A stretch of DNA of 64,000 bases from Mesostigma viride (GCA_009746045.1 RPFO01000213.1:9977858-10041857); one strand, 5' to 3'; counted from the first letter of the stretch, positions 46,452 through 58,109 are shown. The notes: generated by a model from the sequence alone, not told the origin. Numbers and translations: made by a program.

Positions 46452-46801
46452 GGTATTGTATAACCAAGTTGATTCCAATGCCACAAATGGCTGAATGTCA
46501 TGGAGGCACGCTGTGCTCACGCAGCCGCCTACCATCATAGCCAAGGCTACTGAGGAGAATGGAATTCTGTGATTTGGAAAAAGATGATGGACAAGGCCAA
46601 GTGGGCCCAGGTTATAGAGGACAACGAGCCCCCCCCCGTGGGGAAGCGCCCGCGTGTGCAAACATACGGGAAGCATGCTGTTTCCGGCCCCACCGTCTAG
46701 GTCATCTAGTCGCTCTACACGTACGCCAGCCATAATTTCAATGCACACGGATACACATTTCCATCACCATTCATCTTCATCATCCTGAACGACTCGAACA
46801 C

Positions 46802-46880
46802 GCGGACAAGATAACGGCAGGCTCGAGCTACCATGGTCCGGATTCTCCCGATTTCTGGCCTGCGCTGGTTGTCTCCTTGA
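46802..46880 (+). mobile_element. R1 retroelement fragment, long copy
   Basis: Shares GCAGGCTCGAGCTACCATGG and the 3' end GCTGGTTGTCTCCTTGA with the copies at 2623 and 10328. Confidence 0.65.
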
Positions 46881-47044
46881 TACGGGAAGCACGCCAGACA
46901 GGTCCCCTAGGGTAGAGTTAAATTAAATTAAATTAAATTATAACATGCCTCCGTTGGGAGATCATGTAGCACATATTCCTTGATGGATGGTGGAGTGGAG
47001 AGAGCCGAATAATCTAACTATCCTAACGCTAATCTATCTAGTCT

Positions 47045-49339
47045 AGAAAAATCGGAACTACCCTACTCATCAAAACGCCTACTCCTCTTGGGGGGAGGTG
47101 GCTTGCCCACATGGTCGGGCGTGTGAGCCTTGACAATCTTCTGCCACCGCGTCTTGTTCTGCATGGCAGTCCAAAGAAGGGAGAGAGAGTGGATGCGGTG
47201 TTCAAACTGGGCTGGGACCAGTAGGTCATCCAGCAACATCTGGGTGTAGTTCGTGACATGTTTCCCTACCCTTTTGGGAATGCCCTTGGGGCCAGGCCAG
47301 GTCAGAATACGGCCGCCCTGGTTGGCCAAGCCGCTGGGGGCCTGCCAGACCAAGGGCGGTGTCGACCTCAGGCTGGTGCGGGCAAGGTGTCCTACAAATG
47401 CTATCCTACGCTGTCCAATCTCGTCCGAAATACGAGGCATGCCATGATACAAAGACTCTCATGACGGGCGCGCTTGGAAAACCCTACATTCAGGACCTGT
47501 CGGAGCATCCTGTAAACGGTGCCGTCTAGCTTAGCTGCCAATGTGGGTGTGAGTGTCCACGTACGCCTCGGCGCCATACGTGAGCACCGTGAGGACGGGG
47601 ACCTTGAAGAGCATGCGCTTGCGGTGCTCGCCCAGGCCCTTGGAGCGCCAGTAGGTGTTGAGCGAACGAAGCCTAGCCCAGGCCAGGCCGATGCGGATGT
47701 CCACATCGTCGGCGGTGTCAGGGAGCCAACTCCCCAACAGTTTGAAGCGATCGTGGAACGGGACCTCCGTCCCGTCGAGCAGGCGCGGCAGCGGCGGTGT
47801 ACTGGAGGCCCCAATCACCATCGCCTCAGTTTTGACACTAATCTCCAACCCCACCGCCCTCGCCTCCAGGCCCAGACAGTCCAGTCAGGTCTGACTGTGC
47901 TCGCGGCGCGCGATGAGGGTGGTGTCATCCACATAATTAATCAGGTCGGCCAGGCGGTAATCAGGTTTAACCCGCCGTGCTCTTTCTCGTTAAGGATGTC
48001 CAAGCCAGGCTCGAACCCCTTATTAAGAGCAGTAAAGCGCGCACGTGCCCGGCGCATGACGTGATCCACGACAGTAATGAACAGGTATGGGGACCTTACC
48101 CGGGCATAGCGTGATAGACCATGAGGGTGCGGGTGCCCTGGTGCACCTAGAGCAAGTGTTGTTTACATTCCCACCCTTGCAGGAAGTGGCTTAGAATGTA
48201 TTATAGGCTCACATGCCCCTTCTCAGGGCTATGTGCTACATATACTCCCAACGGAGTTATGTTCCTAATTATGGGGACAGGACACAACCTAGCTTGCCAC
48301 ACCCCGTGGTGAAGGGGGAATGGTCAGGGGTGGGGCCTTCCGCAGTCCGCACTACTGCCTGTGAGCCCTCATACAGTCGACGAATGGCAGCAATAAACGC
48401 TGGTGGTACCCGATCCAGAGCTAGTAGGATGGCCCAAAGAGCCTCCCAGAGGACCGTGTCAAAGGCCTTGATATAGTCAACAAAAATGAAGACCAGCGGC
48501 AAACTGTCAGGGCAAAGGCGACGCACCTCCTCCATCAACCGGCGCGCGACAAACACAGCCATGACAGTGTTACGACCACGACGGACTAAACCCATCTGAG
48601 ACTCACCCAGGTGTGGGTCCAGCGCGGCGCGGAGCCTGTGCAGCATCATGCGCATGAAGACCTTCAGCGCGGCGCTCCGGAGGCAGACACCCCGGTAGTT
48701 ACCGGGGTCACCAGCAGAGCCCTTCTTGTACAGCATGACGCGGATGGCCGTCTGCCACTCCGCAGGCGGAGGCTCGTCAGAAAGCAGGACACGGTTGCAG
48801 AACGCCAGCAGAAGATCCCTAACCACCGGATTAGGGGTCTTCAGCAGCTCAGCAGAAAGGTGGTCGGCACCGACCGCCGCATCGTACCGCAGGCGAGCAA
48901 GGGCGCCGTCCAATTCCTTCAAAGTGAAGGGGTGGACGACGTTGTTGGTGGCAAGGCAGCCCTCCTGCAAGGCGGGGACTTGGTAGTCCGCGGCCGAGGA
49001 GGGGGGCGCTGGCGGCGGCGGGGGTCCGCGGCAACCCCGAGGCGGGCGGCCGTCTCGGGGTGAAGCGGCGGGGGGGGGGCGCGAGCCCCACCTGTCAAGG
49101 AAACAATGATTGTGGGCCAACCAGCGGTCAAGGCTGACCGGCGCCATGCCGTCCCCGCGTGCTCCACCGGGGTGCGCTGCCGCCGGCCGCCGAGCCGGTC
49201 GAGGTGGTACCACATGTCCTTGCCCTGGTTGCGAGCTTGGCAGGCCTTGGCATCTGCGTTGCACTGGGCCGCCTCCGCGTCCTGAGCGTGCTCGTAGGAC
49301 TCCACGAGGGCGGCCTTGAGCACCGGTTTGTGCAGCGGT
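47045..49339 (-). pseudogene. LINE-B ORF2, reverse transcriptase and C-terminal part (continues at 57737-58040)
   Basis: On the minus strand the RT core is clear: AIRVMLYKKGSAGDPGNYRG, MGLVRRGRNTVMAVFVARRL, FIFVDYIKAFDTVLWEAL (motif A), CGKLGCVLSP (motif B end, cut by SINE-3), PYLFITVVDHVM, and LINYVDDTTLIARR (YVDD at about 47923-47936). The C-terminal part has MPRISDEIGQRRIAFVGHLA and HIHSLSLLW-like text, common at the end of LINE ORF2. Frame shifts occur between 47400 and 48060. The N-terminal continuation lies at 58040-57737 ([20 protein letters not shown], then [13 protein letters not shown]), separated only by the LTR retrotransposon. Endonuclease is absent. Confidence 0.82.
48095..48269 (+). 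mobile_element. SINE-3 (175 bp) inserted in LINE-B
   Basis: Flanked by the 9-bp duplication TATGGGGAC (48086-48094 and 48270-48278). It interrupts the RT frame between CVLSP and YLFIT. Its 3' end (TATGTGCTACAT, then ACTCCCAACGGAGTTATGTT) closely matches the 3' end of its host LINE-B. Confidence 0.82.
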
Positions 49340-49999
49340 TGTTACGTGCCAACCCAGGTCCCTAGCCTGAGTGACGTAGCGAAAGATCCTCCATGCCGGA
49401 ATTAGGAATAATCAAGATAGCCTAATGCAGATTGCGCGTCACGACTGGGGTCGTGAGATATCTGGCATCGCGGCTTGACGCCAAGCTAATTAATACACAC
49501 TTATAATGGCTAGCAAGACCAATTACAAATGGATAGTTGCCCCAGGTTTAACGTGTAGGCGTCATCGCACTTATCATTCATCGAGCTCAAACCAAGAGGA
49601 CGAGACTCTCGTCCTCGGACCAATTTCACCTAGGTCCGCCACCAAGCTGGCAAAGGGCGCCGACATGGCGCCGACCTTCCTAAGCATGCAGTCCACACAA
49701 AATCTCGGGTCGACATCGACCCTCACCTACAGAATCCACGCATGAGTACAATATCTCAACCAGCTATAAAGTACGCAGCGCGGCGCGACTGCACCGGCCC
49801 CTAGAAGATCGCATACAACAGCCTAGGCCCAAAATAACTGGCCCGAATCACACAAACTATCATAGTTCCATACAAAAGTCCTGACTAAGGGACGATTCCC
49901 AAATTAAGTCCCGAAATAAGTCCCAAAGTCCTACGGACTATGACAACGTACATAATTTATTCCATTGTTGCGTCCGTGCTAAAGGGCCGGCACGCAACA
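49340..49999 (-). repeat. 3' LTR (660 bp)
   Basis: Plus-strand ends TGTTACGTGCC and GGCACGCAACA. By eye it differs from the other LTR by three substitutions and one 6-bp indel. An open frame at 49506-49745 on the plus strand is antisense and not called. Confidence 0.95.
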
Positions 50000-50014
50000 C
50001 TCCTCCCCCCCACG
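50000..50014 (-). other. Polypurine tract
   Basis: Minus strand GTGGGGGGGAGGAG directly before the 3' LTR; the expected start site of plus-strand DNA synthesis. Confidence 0.8.
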
Positions 50015-50604
50015 GGGGTCGGTAGTCCCTACCGTACAAGAGTGGGAAAAGAAGCAAGTATGCTACGCTACTATAAGAGTACTATGTCCCAACCCCGGTT
50101 CACCCGCGGGTTAGTAATACCAGTTCCTCTAGAGATTGATACACAGGACCAACCCTGACGTAGTAGCATGAAACAGGATGACAGGATCATTCCGCTATCC
50201 GTCATAAAACTCTCACAACCATCTCAGCAACCGCCGTTGTTGGCGCGCCGATCCACTGGAGCCACCTTAGGGGGCGCCACCGCGTGCCCTATCCCATCCA
50301 CATAATAATGCACAGTCCATGTAATCCCGCTCAACCAGTCATGAGGTCCTGAGCAGCCTCAAACTTGATGAAATGTTGACCATAGGGGTACTATTATGTC
50401 CCAGCCCTTGTGCACCAACGGGCCAGTGAAACCAGGTCCCCCCAGACTTGCCACGCAAGGGCAACTCTTTATATAGCCAATCAGGACTGTCAGCAGGAGG
50501 GAATATTTTTCATGCATACAACTTGATGATCCGGCCGACGAGGTGGCCAGTCATGTATCCCGTCCAGCCAAAACCCAGCCTTACAACGCGACTGATGCGC
50601 GTAA

Positions 50605-51895
50605 TCACATGACGAGTACTACTAGCGTCGACGACGGTGAGGCACAGCATGCGGTGCAGGCCCCATGCTCAGAAGCGAGGGCGTGCACCAGAAGAATCTG
50701 ATCCATCGCCTCACTACCGACAGTTGTACGCGTCCTCTCAAATACAGGCGCGCCGTGAGCCAACCGACCATGCAACGTGGCCGTCCCTGGCCGCCGCTGG
50801 AGTGGCTGTATAGCGGGGGAAGCCCTAGCGTGGCCGCTAGAGTGCGCCTCCCCTGCACCTGCGAACGCATGCAGGTGCCCGCAAGGCCCTAGTGTGTCCA
50901 CTAGAGTGCGCCCCGCCGTCTCTATCCAGCGCAGGAAACAGTCAAAGTCGATCAACACCGGAAACTTGGATAATATGGCACGTTAAGTGCCCAAAACTAG
51001 CAGGGCCCCAGCGTGTCCACTGGAGTGCGCCCTGCCAACTCCTCCACGAAGCTGCAGTAGTTTAGGCACAACACCACTCCGGCCGACGTGCATAGACCGG
51101 AGCATTCCTTACTGCCAATGTGCCTGAACTCCACCGCAAGCGGGGGAAAACTCCTGAGCTCGCAGTCACACCCTCCGTGGCACTCGCACAGCAAGAGCAC
51201 GGTTGATGTTTACGCAGGCCCATATGCATGTGATGCTCGAGGCCGCCGACGTGGACTGCATAGCGCCCGCAATGCCCGCACTTATACAATGCAATGGGCA
51301 GGTCGGGGAGTGACACGCCTTGCAGGAACTGCCGTATCGGTAACGTTGCCCCTGCGAGACACCGTGCTGCTCATGGAGTAGGGCCGAAGCAATCCCGCAG
51401 TCCCAAACAAGAGCTCCTCGGGCTCGATCGCGCCCAGCACATACAGCACTCGTGGACCGGGGTCAATAATGCCTCGCACGAACGATCACCGCATGTCCAC
51501 CCCGCATGACTGTCTTGCCCAGGATCCCCATTCCCGCAACAGAAACACGCCCCTATGTTAATGCAGTCCCCACCGCGCATCGCCACATCCCCCACTCGAA
51601 GCTTGAAGGCCTCTCACCACCCCTGTACCAGTGCATGGCCATGGGGTAGAGTACGTTTTGAAGCCCACACAGCCCGCCCGCCATGCACATGGAACGCCCT
51701 GCTCTGAGTCCCTCATCCATGCAACCTCGTAGGCGCGCGGACACGAGCCACTTGCAAATCACGCTCGATCGGCCTCCACCAGTGGTGCAAGGATCGAACA
51801 ACTCCCTACCGGGCTCAGCCCACAGGAGGGACGCGAACACTGCGCGATGGTAGCCATGCACAGGGTCGCGGGCATTGACTAGGTGCTCAGACTCC
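50605..51895 (-). pseudogene. Unrecognised Cys/His-rich coding remnant inside the LTR retrotransposon
   Basis: Successive short minus-strand frames look like pieces of one protein broken by frameshifts: HGYHRAVFASLLWAEPGREL and PMAMHWYRGGERPSSFEWGM (51861-51553), ACFCCGNGDPGQDSHAGWTC (51595-51371), IDPGPRVLYVLGAIEPEELL (51479-51282), YKCGHCGRYAVHVGGLEHHM (51316-51062), FRHIGSKECSGLCTSAGVVL (51200-50997). Pairs of CxxC and HxxxH suggest zinc binding. A roughly 35-bp unit carrying GTGTCCACTGGAGTGCGCC repeats near 50830, 50890 and 51010. I do not recognise the family; it is not a known pol domain. Confidence 0.45.
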
Positions 51896-53770
51896 AGCAG
51901 CTCGATCCTGCCTGCCTCTCAGTCTCGGGTCGCCGTTACTACAGTCCCCGTGACTCGCCCTCGACGGCCCGATCCCGCACGTCCCATGTACCTCAGTGCT
52001 CTGCCATGGCTCAGCGCGCGTCAGCGCCGGGTCCGCTCAGAGCGGACGTACCGGCCCAATGCAGTGATACCGGGTGTTACTCGGACACCGGCAGTCTGCG
52101 GGGCGACAGCGCCACATCATGTGGCATCGGCACCATGCACGCGCACTGTTGAGGCGGTGAGACAATGACCGGACACCGCCACCTGCTTCTGATGCAACCA
52201 CGACCGGCACCAGCGCAACCAGTGCAACCACGACCGGCTGGGTCATCCACCACTACTGCCGGCAGTACGTGCTGTCGCCATGCAACTGCACCGTGCCCGC
52301 ATATGCTTGCAGCCCCGGGGGCCCTTACTCCCGACGGTCGCGGCGGACGCGGGCGCGCCCCGCATGCACGGTTACTCGAGCCCAGGAGTGCCCTGACCCA
52401 GCTAGGCGTCGACTCAATGCCGGGGTAGCCAATTGGTTGGCTACCGACAATTCAACAAGGTGCTGTACATCTGTTTGCCGGCCGACCACGATTCAGTACA
52501 GGCTCCGCCCTGCCTGATCGCCCAGTCGCATCGGGGTTGCAACAGCCTCCACGCACCGTGCCGTCTCCATGCACCGTGTCGCAATGGGAAATTAATCACG
52601 TACGGGTGCACGAGAAGTAAGGCGCGTCCCTCATGCGCCAGGAAGTCAGGGAGCCGTGACTCATAGCCGCCAGCCGGAAGACTCCCTATAATAATACTTG
52701 GCCGCGTGCCATGGGACTCCGCGTCCGTTGGTCACGCGGGACGCGACGTGCAGTCAGGCCGTAGTCTGGGGTCACTGGCACTCGCTGCCGAATCCGGCAT
52801 CCCACGCGGAGATGCCTCGGTACGGACGCCTTAGTAGTAGAATCATCAAGCATCCGGTGAGCCCATGTCCAAAAAGGCCAGGACCATGTGCACATGCGGT
52901 GCTGAGTGCCTGACGTGGTCCTCTTCGGGACGACCCGTTCAAGCCCACCGCCAACTGCAGATTAACCCATAGAGAATATATCATGGAGAAAATATATTAT
53001 ATAGAAAATAGAGAATATCGAAAATATATAATATCCGCACGCTGGCGCATCGATCCCTGGCATGGCAGTAGAAGGGTCGTCGGATCCACGCGCGGCTGCG
53101 CATCGATCCCTGGCATGGCAGTAGAAGGGTCGTCGGATCCACGCGCGCCTGCGGTGGATTCCTACCTAGATGGCCGGCTCGATCCAAAGCCGAACCGTGC
53201 CGATCATACAGGAGCTAGATATAATTAAGAAGAGTAGTGGACCAGTACAAGTACTTAGTATATAAAAGGTAGGAATAGTAAAGAAGTATATGGTATTATT
53301 AGTAGCCATCTGGTTTCATACGCTGTGCGACCCCTCCCATTCCCCCGGGGACGACGCGTCCACGCGATCGTCCTATTACTGCCAAGGAGTCAAGGAAGCT
53401 GGACCGCCGGGCGCTCGTGTGTAATGCTATGTGCCCTATACTCGCTGTCAGGGCACCAAAAGGAACCATCGGGAAACCAAACCACTCGCCGGCGCAAAAC
53501 AGACACCCCCCCTTGCCCTACACAGGTGGCATTCTCATAATGGCTAAGGTGGCCAGCCACTAGGGCTGGAAAAGCGCACCGGACTGAACATATTATAAAA
53601 ATATAATTATTAGTTAAATATACTAATATAATAATATATATATTATAGTATTCTTCCAGCGGCAAACTCGTAACCGGCCACTGCTGGTGACTCAAAGGTC
53701 GCACGTTGTCCGGAGGCTAGCCAGTGAGCCTCGATCTCAATGACCGCGCGCAGCACGCCCTTGGTAGAAC
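51896..53770. other. LTR-element interior without recognised gene
   Basis: No pol domains. A two-copy repeat with CATCGATCCCTGGCATGGCA lies at 53045-53145, and an AT-rich patch at 53583-53650 (minus-strand downstream of gag). Confidence 0.5.
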
Positions 53771-55417
53771 TCATGAATCGCTGGCGGCCGCGGCTGTTGG
53801 TGCTGAGTCGTGAACTGCCGGGCCTGCTGGCGCCCGCTCGTCCGCGTTGCGGGGCTTGTCCCTTGGGCCGGAGGAGTCCGGGCGACTGCCGAACGCCGGG
53901 CCTGAAAACCTGGGCTCGGTCTCCCGCGTGCCACGTCCAGCGTGCCTGCTACGGAGTTTGGGGCAGTCGCGCCTGAGGTGACCCACCTCAAAGCACATGA
54001 AGCAACGGGCTTTACTCGCGTCGATGGCGTTGAGGCCATGGTCAGCGTTCCCGTCCTCCAGGTCATCAGGGGAGTCATCGTTCCCCTCGCCGTCGTGCGG
54101 GGGACCTGATCGGAAGAAACGACGCACCGATGGTGCGCGCCCGCGAGCCACGACGTCGGCCACCTGCAGAAGATACCGCTGGATTTTCAGGATATCCCAC
54201 TCATCCCAGGGGACCTCAGCGTAGTGCTTCAGTACCTCATCCTGCAGCTCGGGACTGAGGGCCTCAATGAACCGGATCTTGTACTCGTACCAGGTCATGT
54301 CTGTCAGGTAGGCGGCGCTGGACTCAAACTTGGATAGGAACTCGCGGTACGGAGTGGCTCCCTGGCGCAGCTTGCCGAATGCGAGTCGCTCGTGGATTAC
54401 AACATCTGGGGGCACCAGCTTGCAGCGCACCCGGTCCATCAGCTCCTCCACGGTTTGCGGGTACGATTGGGATGCGATGCTCTCACAATTTAGGATGCTC
54501 ACCACCGAGGGGTCCATGCAGGTGTTGACAACATGCGGGATGAGATCGCAGGTGGCCAGTTCCCAACTGTGGTGGTTACACCAGACGGTATACTGCTGTT
54601 GCCACATGCGCCCCCATTCGTCAATCTCCCGCGGTTTCATGTCCGCGTGCAGCTTGGGAACATTCTTGAAGGTAGGCATCGGTGGGGCCTTCACCGTATT
54701 AGGCTTGGGTCCACCGACCTCACGATAGGCAATGGAGCCGAAGGCTGGGGGCTGCGACCGGGGGAGAGATCCGGAGCTGGCCGGCGTGCCATGCGTTCGC
54801 CGCACCTGTACAGACGATGGGTGTTCGTACCCCGGGTCATCCAAGGCCACCCTGCTGAAATTCAGGTTGATGACGACCGCAGGCGAGTGGACGATGCTGC
54901 TGTCATGTGTCCTAGGACGCGGCGGCTGGGGGGCGGGTCGCTGGACGGGTGTCTGAGTCTCCTCGTCGTGTGCGGTAGCGATTCTGTCATCCCCTAGCCG
55001 AACCCGGGGCCTATGAGCTCCAAAGGACGGGCCCTGCGCCCCTGGTCCCTCAATATCCGCCACGGCCCCCTCCAAATCATCGAACTCGCCATCTGCCCCG
55101 GTTCCTCCCCGTCATCATCCGAGTTCCACAACACCGTGGGTAACAGGGAAGTGCTGCCGAAAGACACTCTACGTCTGCCCCGAGGTGCTGGGGCCGGCGG
55201 CGGTCCCAGGGGGCGACCCCGCCCTGCCCAGGGATGCGATGGTCGCTCCGTGACTGGCTGCCGATAACTGTAGTGCAGCGTGTCTTCATTCTCGTACCCG
55301 GGCTGCTCAGGGTACCGTGGCAGCCGCTGTGACCTCGTCTGGGGTTGTTGCTGCTGCGGTAGTTGCTGCTGCTGCTGCGGGTGCTGCTGCTGCTGTCGTT
55401 GCTGCTGCTGCTGCCGC

Positions 55418-55470
<53 letters not shown>

Positions 55471-55790
55471 CCGCTGCTGCTGCTGCTGGGAACCCTGCGG
55501 CTGCTGTTGCTGCTGCTGCCGTTGCTGCTGCTGGAAACCCTGCTGGAGCATCTCCTGGCTGCGCCCGTCCCCCCTTGTTCCACCCTGGAGTCTGGACTGT
55601 CATCATCTGATGAATCTCTGCGGCCCTGGTCTCTAGATCGTGGGGAGCCTTCCGCAGGTCTCTCCATGACCTCACCTATACCTGTCCCTACTTGGACGTG
55701 CGGTGGTACCTCTACCACCTCTATACCTTGCTCGTGGTTGTCTACCTGTTCTATCTCTCTGTTGACAGGTTCTCTCCGTCTTCGTGGCAT
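53771..55790 (-). pseudogene. Gag polyprotein of the LTR retrotransposon, frameshifted
   Basis: The main open frame (55075 down to 53771, 434 codons) has a retrotransposon gag core: MKPREIDEWGRMWQQQYTVW, DPSVVSILNCESIASQSYPQ, ATPYREFLSKFESSAAYLTD and FIEALSPELQDEVLKHYAEV. It then has a zinc knuckle CFMCFEVGHLRRDC (C-x2-C-x4-H-x4-C) that binds RNA in nucleocapsids. This frame has no ATG at its start: an in-frame TGA lies shortly upstream. The likely N terminus begins at the ATG at 55790 (MPRRRREPVNREIEQVDNHE) in another frame, and a third frame carries the Gln-rich middle and the RRRVSFGSTSLLPTVLWNSD region. Two shifts of frame separate them, one in or near the CAG tract and one near 55080-55110. 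Confidence 0.82.
55344..55560. repeat. (CAG/CTG)n tract in gag
   Basis: Long imperfect GCT/GCC repeats on the plus strand, i.e. CAG on the coding strand: poly-Gln, poly-Ser or poly-Ala by frame. A (GA)n run lies at 55838-55862. Confidence 0.92.
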
Positions 55791-55831
55791 GATGCTCGTA
55801 CCGATACCTTACACTGCAGGCAACACCTCCC

Positions 55832-55862
<31 letters not shown>

Positions 55863-57059
55863 CAACCACGTACTATATATCTATATATATAGGACCTAGT
55901 ACTATTCCCTAGTAGTAATCCCCTCTATTGTCTGCTAGAGCCAATGGTCAGCTGGGAGAAGGTAACTGTAACTGCGGTCCCCACCTCCTGACTGCTGTCT
56001 CCCTTGCTGTGCGTGGGTGGCTTAGAGCATTCACGAGTGGTGTGCAGACCCTCTGGCAATGGCATATGCTCCCTAACAAACCTATCTGCATCTATGATGT
56101 TATCAAACCCCTTCCATCTAGCATTAGAACCCTAGACATTATCTTATCTTTGATATACTCTTCACACGTCTTCCAACTATAAAATATGGCTGGTCTACCC
56201 TCACCCCCGTCATGGGCTACTGCATAGTAGGGAAATCCAGACTGTCCACCCTTATTTATCCTTCGCTTCCCTTTCAAGACATATTGCGTAGTAGTCTATC
56301 ATACGCTGGCGAGAAGAAGAAAAGGGCTGGCAGAAGCTTGCAAGACAGAAAGGAAAAGGGATTCCCAAGGATACCTCTAAGTGCAGTGATAAACGCAACG
56401 AGGGAGGAGGACGGACTCTAACACAACACACGCCCAAGCTCTACGCGAACAAGGGCACAGTACACTGGTCCCCTCCGCGGGGCTCACAGAGGTAAGCACC
56501 GTCAAACATAATCGGCCACAGCCCGACGGTACCTACCCCAAGACCCGTTGCAGGTCACACAACGATGGGTGCCTCCGCGGCCCCCACATCTCTCAAACAA
56601 CATGAAAACGCCTATAGAGAGCACAACATTAAACATAAACCCCCTCTACGCGTGCAGTCCCGGGAAGAAAGCAAGCGTTTAAGTAAAGAGCACTAAACTA
56701 GGGGACGTACCATAACCAATGTCGATGAAAACCCCTGGGCTGGACGCCGTCGAGTGTCGTTGGGAGCCGGAGCTCTACCACCTGGGAGCCGGAGCTCTAC
56801 CACCACTAGAAGTCGTTGAAAACAGGGGTAATGGCCGCTACTGCCTATGGCACCTCACCACAGGGCTATTACTAGCCCCGCCGAGTATCCCGGACTGCCG
56901 CTTGCTGCCGAGGTCGTCGTTGAATCCCTTTACGGGCTGCCGCCAACCAGTCAGCAATCGTTGAATACCGGAACCTCTATCTACACTAAGCACCGCCTTG
57001 CTATCCTAACTGGCTACACTAGCTCTCTCCGCGAGAGTTAGCTAACCTCTCCAGCACAT

Positions 57060-57077
57060 TTTACCTCCGATAACCAG
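57060..57077 (-). other. Candidate primer binding site
   Basis: One base after the 5' LTR the minus strand reads TGGTTATCGGAGGTAAAA, starting with the TGG expected to pair with a tRNA 3' CCA. I cannot say which tRNA ends CCTCCGATAACCA. Confidence 0.55.
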
Positions 57078-57731
57078 TGTTACGTGCCAACCCAGGTCCC
57101 TAGCCTGAGTGACGTAGCGAAAGATCCTCCATGCCGGAATTAGGAATAATCAAGGTAGCCTAATGCAGATTGCGCGTCACGACTGGGGTCGTGAGATATC
57201 TGGCATCGCGGCTTGACGCCAAGCTAATTGATACACACTTATAATGGCTAGCAAGACCAATTACAAATGGATAGTTGCCCCAGGTTTAATGTGTAGGCGT
57301 CATCGCACTTATCATTCATCAAACCAAGAGGACGAGACTCTCGTCCTCGGACCAATTTCACCTAGGTCCGCCACCAAGCTGGCAAAGGGCGCCGACATGG
57401 CGCCGACCTTCCTAAGCATGCAGTCCACACAAAATCTCGGGTCGACATCGACCCTCACCTACAGAATCCACGCATGAGTACAATATCTCAACCAGCTATA
57501 AAGTACGCAGCGCGGCGCGACTGCACCGGCCCCTAGAAGATCGCATACAACAGCCTAGGCCCAAAATAACTGGCCCGAATCACACAAACTATCATAGTTC
57601 CATACAAAAGTCCTGACTAAGGGACGATTCCCAAATTAAGTCCCGAAATAAGTCCCAAAGTCCTACGGACTATGACAACGTACATAATTTATTCCATTGT
57701 TGCGTCCGTGCTAAAGGGCCGGCACGCAACA
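57078..57731 (-). repeat. 5' LTR (654 bp)
   Basis: Near-identical partner of the LTR at 49340-49999. It lacks a 6-bp GAGCTC-type insertion found in the other copy. Confidence 0.95.
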
Positions 57732-58098
57732 GCGGTTCCCGGTTACGCTTGAGGCGGTGCCGGGCGGCCAAGACCTTGGGGTCCTGGCGGTAGCCGCGGG
57801 CCGGGGCGGCGGCGGGGCATGACCGGCAGGTGCCGGGCCGCCAGCAACAGGGCACGGGCCGCAAAGCCCGCAAAAATGGCGGCGTTAGGGGCACCCTTGT
57901 TGTCCAGCTCGTCGACGTCCGCCCGGGCGTCCACGGCCGACAGGTACTCCAGTCGGCACCGGTTCCGCGTGTGCTCGGCGTCCATCCAGTCCGCAGGATC
58001 TCCCCGGACCGGGCGTAGAGCAGACCAGTCAGGGCAGACCAGGGTAGAGTTGCTGTTGTAGTACAGACGTTTGTAGATAGCTGTTGTAGATAGATTAG

Positions 58099-58109
58099 GT
58101 TGTCTCCTT
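58099..58109 (+). mobile_element. 11-nt R1 insertion with a 10-bp duplication
   Basis: SINE-1 copies elsewhere read GATAGATTAGACC; here GATAGATTAG is doubled (58089-58098 and 58110-58119) around GTTGTCTCCTT, exactly the terminal bases of R1. Confidence 0.7.

Larger units (their letters stand above)
49340..57731 (-). mobile_element. Gag-only LTR retrotransposon, 8.4 kb, recent insertion
   Basis: Two long terminal repeats (49340-49999 and 57078-57731), 5-bp target duplication GCGGT (49335-49339 and 57732-57736), TG...CA ends. A purine tract next to the left LTR, a primer-site candidate next to the right LTR and the gag frame all show that the coding strand is minus. No protease, reverse transcriptase, RNase H or integrase motif was found in any frame, so it must depend on another element. 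It sits in the ORF2 of LINE-B. Confidence 0.92.
46920..58040 (-). mobile_element. LINE-B, 5'-truncated non-LTR retrotransposon with nested inserts
   Basis: Flanked by the 11-bp duplication AGGGTAGAGTT (46909-46919 and 58041-58051). The 3' end on the minus strand contains the hairpin CTCCCAACGGAG and an (AATTT)n tail. Without the LTR retrotransposon and SINE-3 it is about 2.5 kb, starting within ORF2. Confidence 0.85.

Noticed and set aside
31677-46710. Shared TGTTTCCGG...CTAGGTCATCTAG segments at 31677-31710 and 46678-46710
   Set aside because: Only two copies of about 35 bp, no duplications or tails seen; not enough to define an element.
49506-49745. 79-codon plus-strand frame in the LTR, repeated at 57244-57477
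   Set aside because: Antisense to the element; present twice only because the LTR is duplicated.
55280-55636. Poly-Cys and poly-Leu frames on the plus strand
   Set aside because: Antisense translations of the CAG tract in gag.
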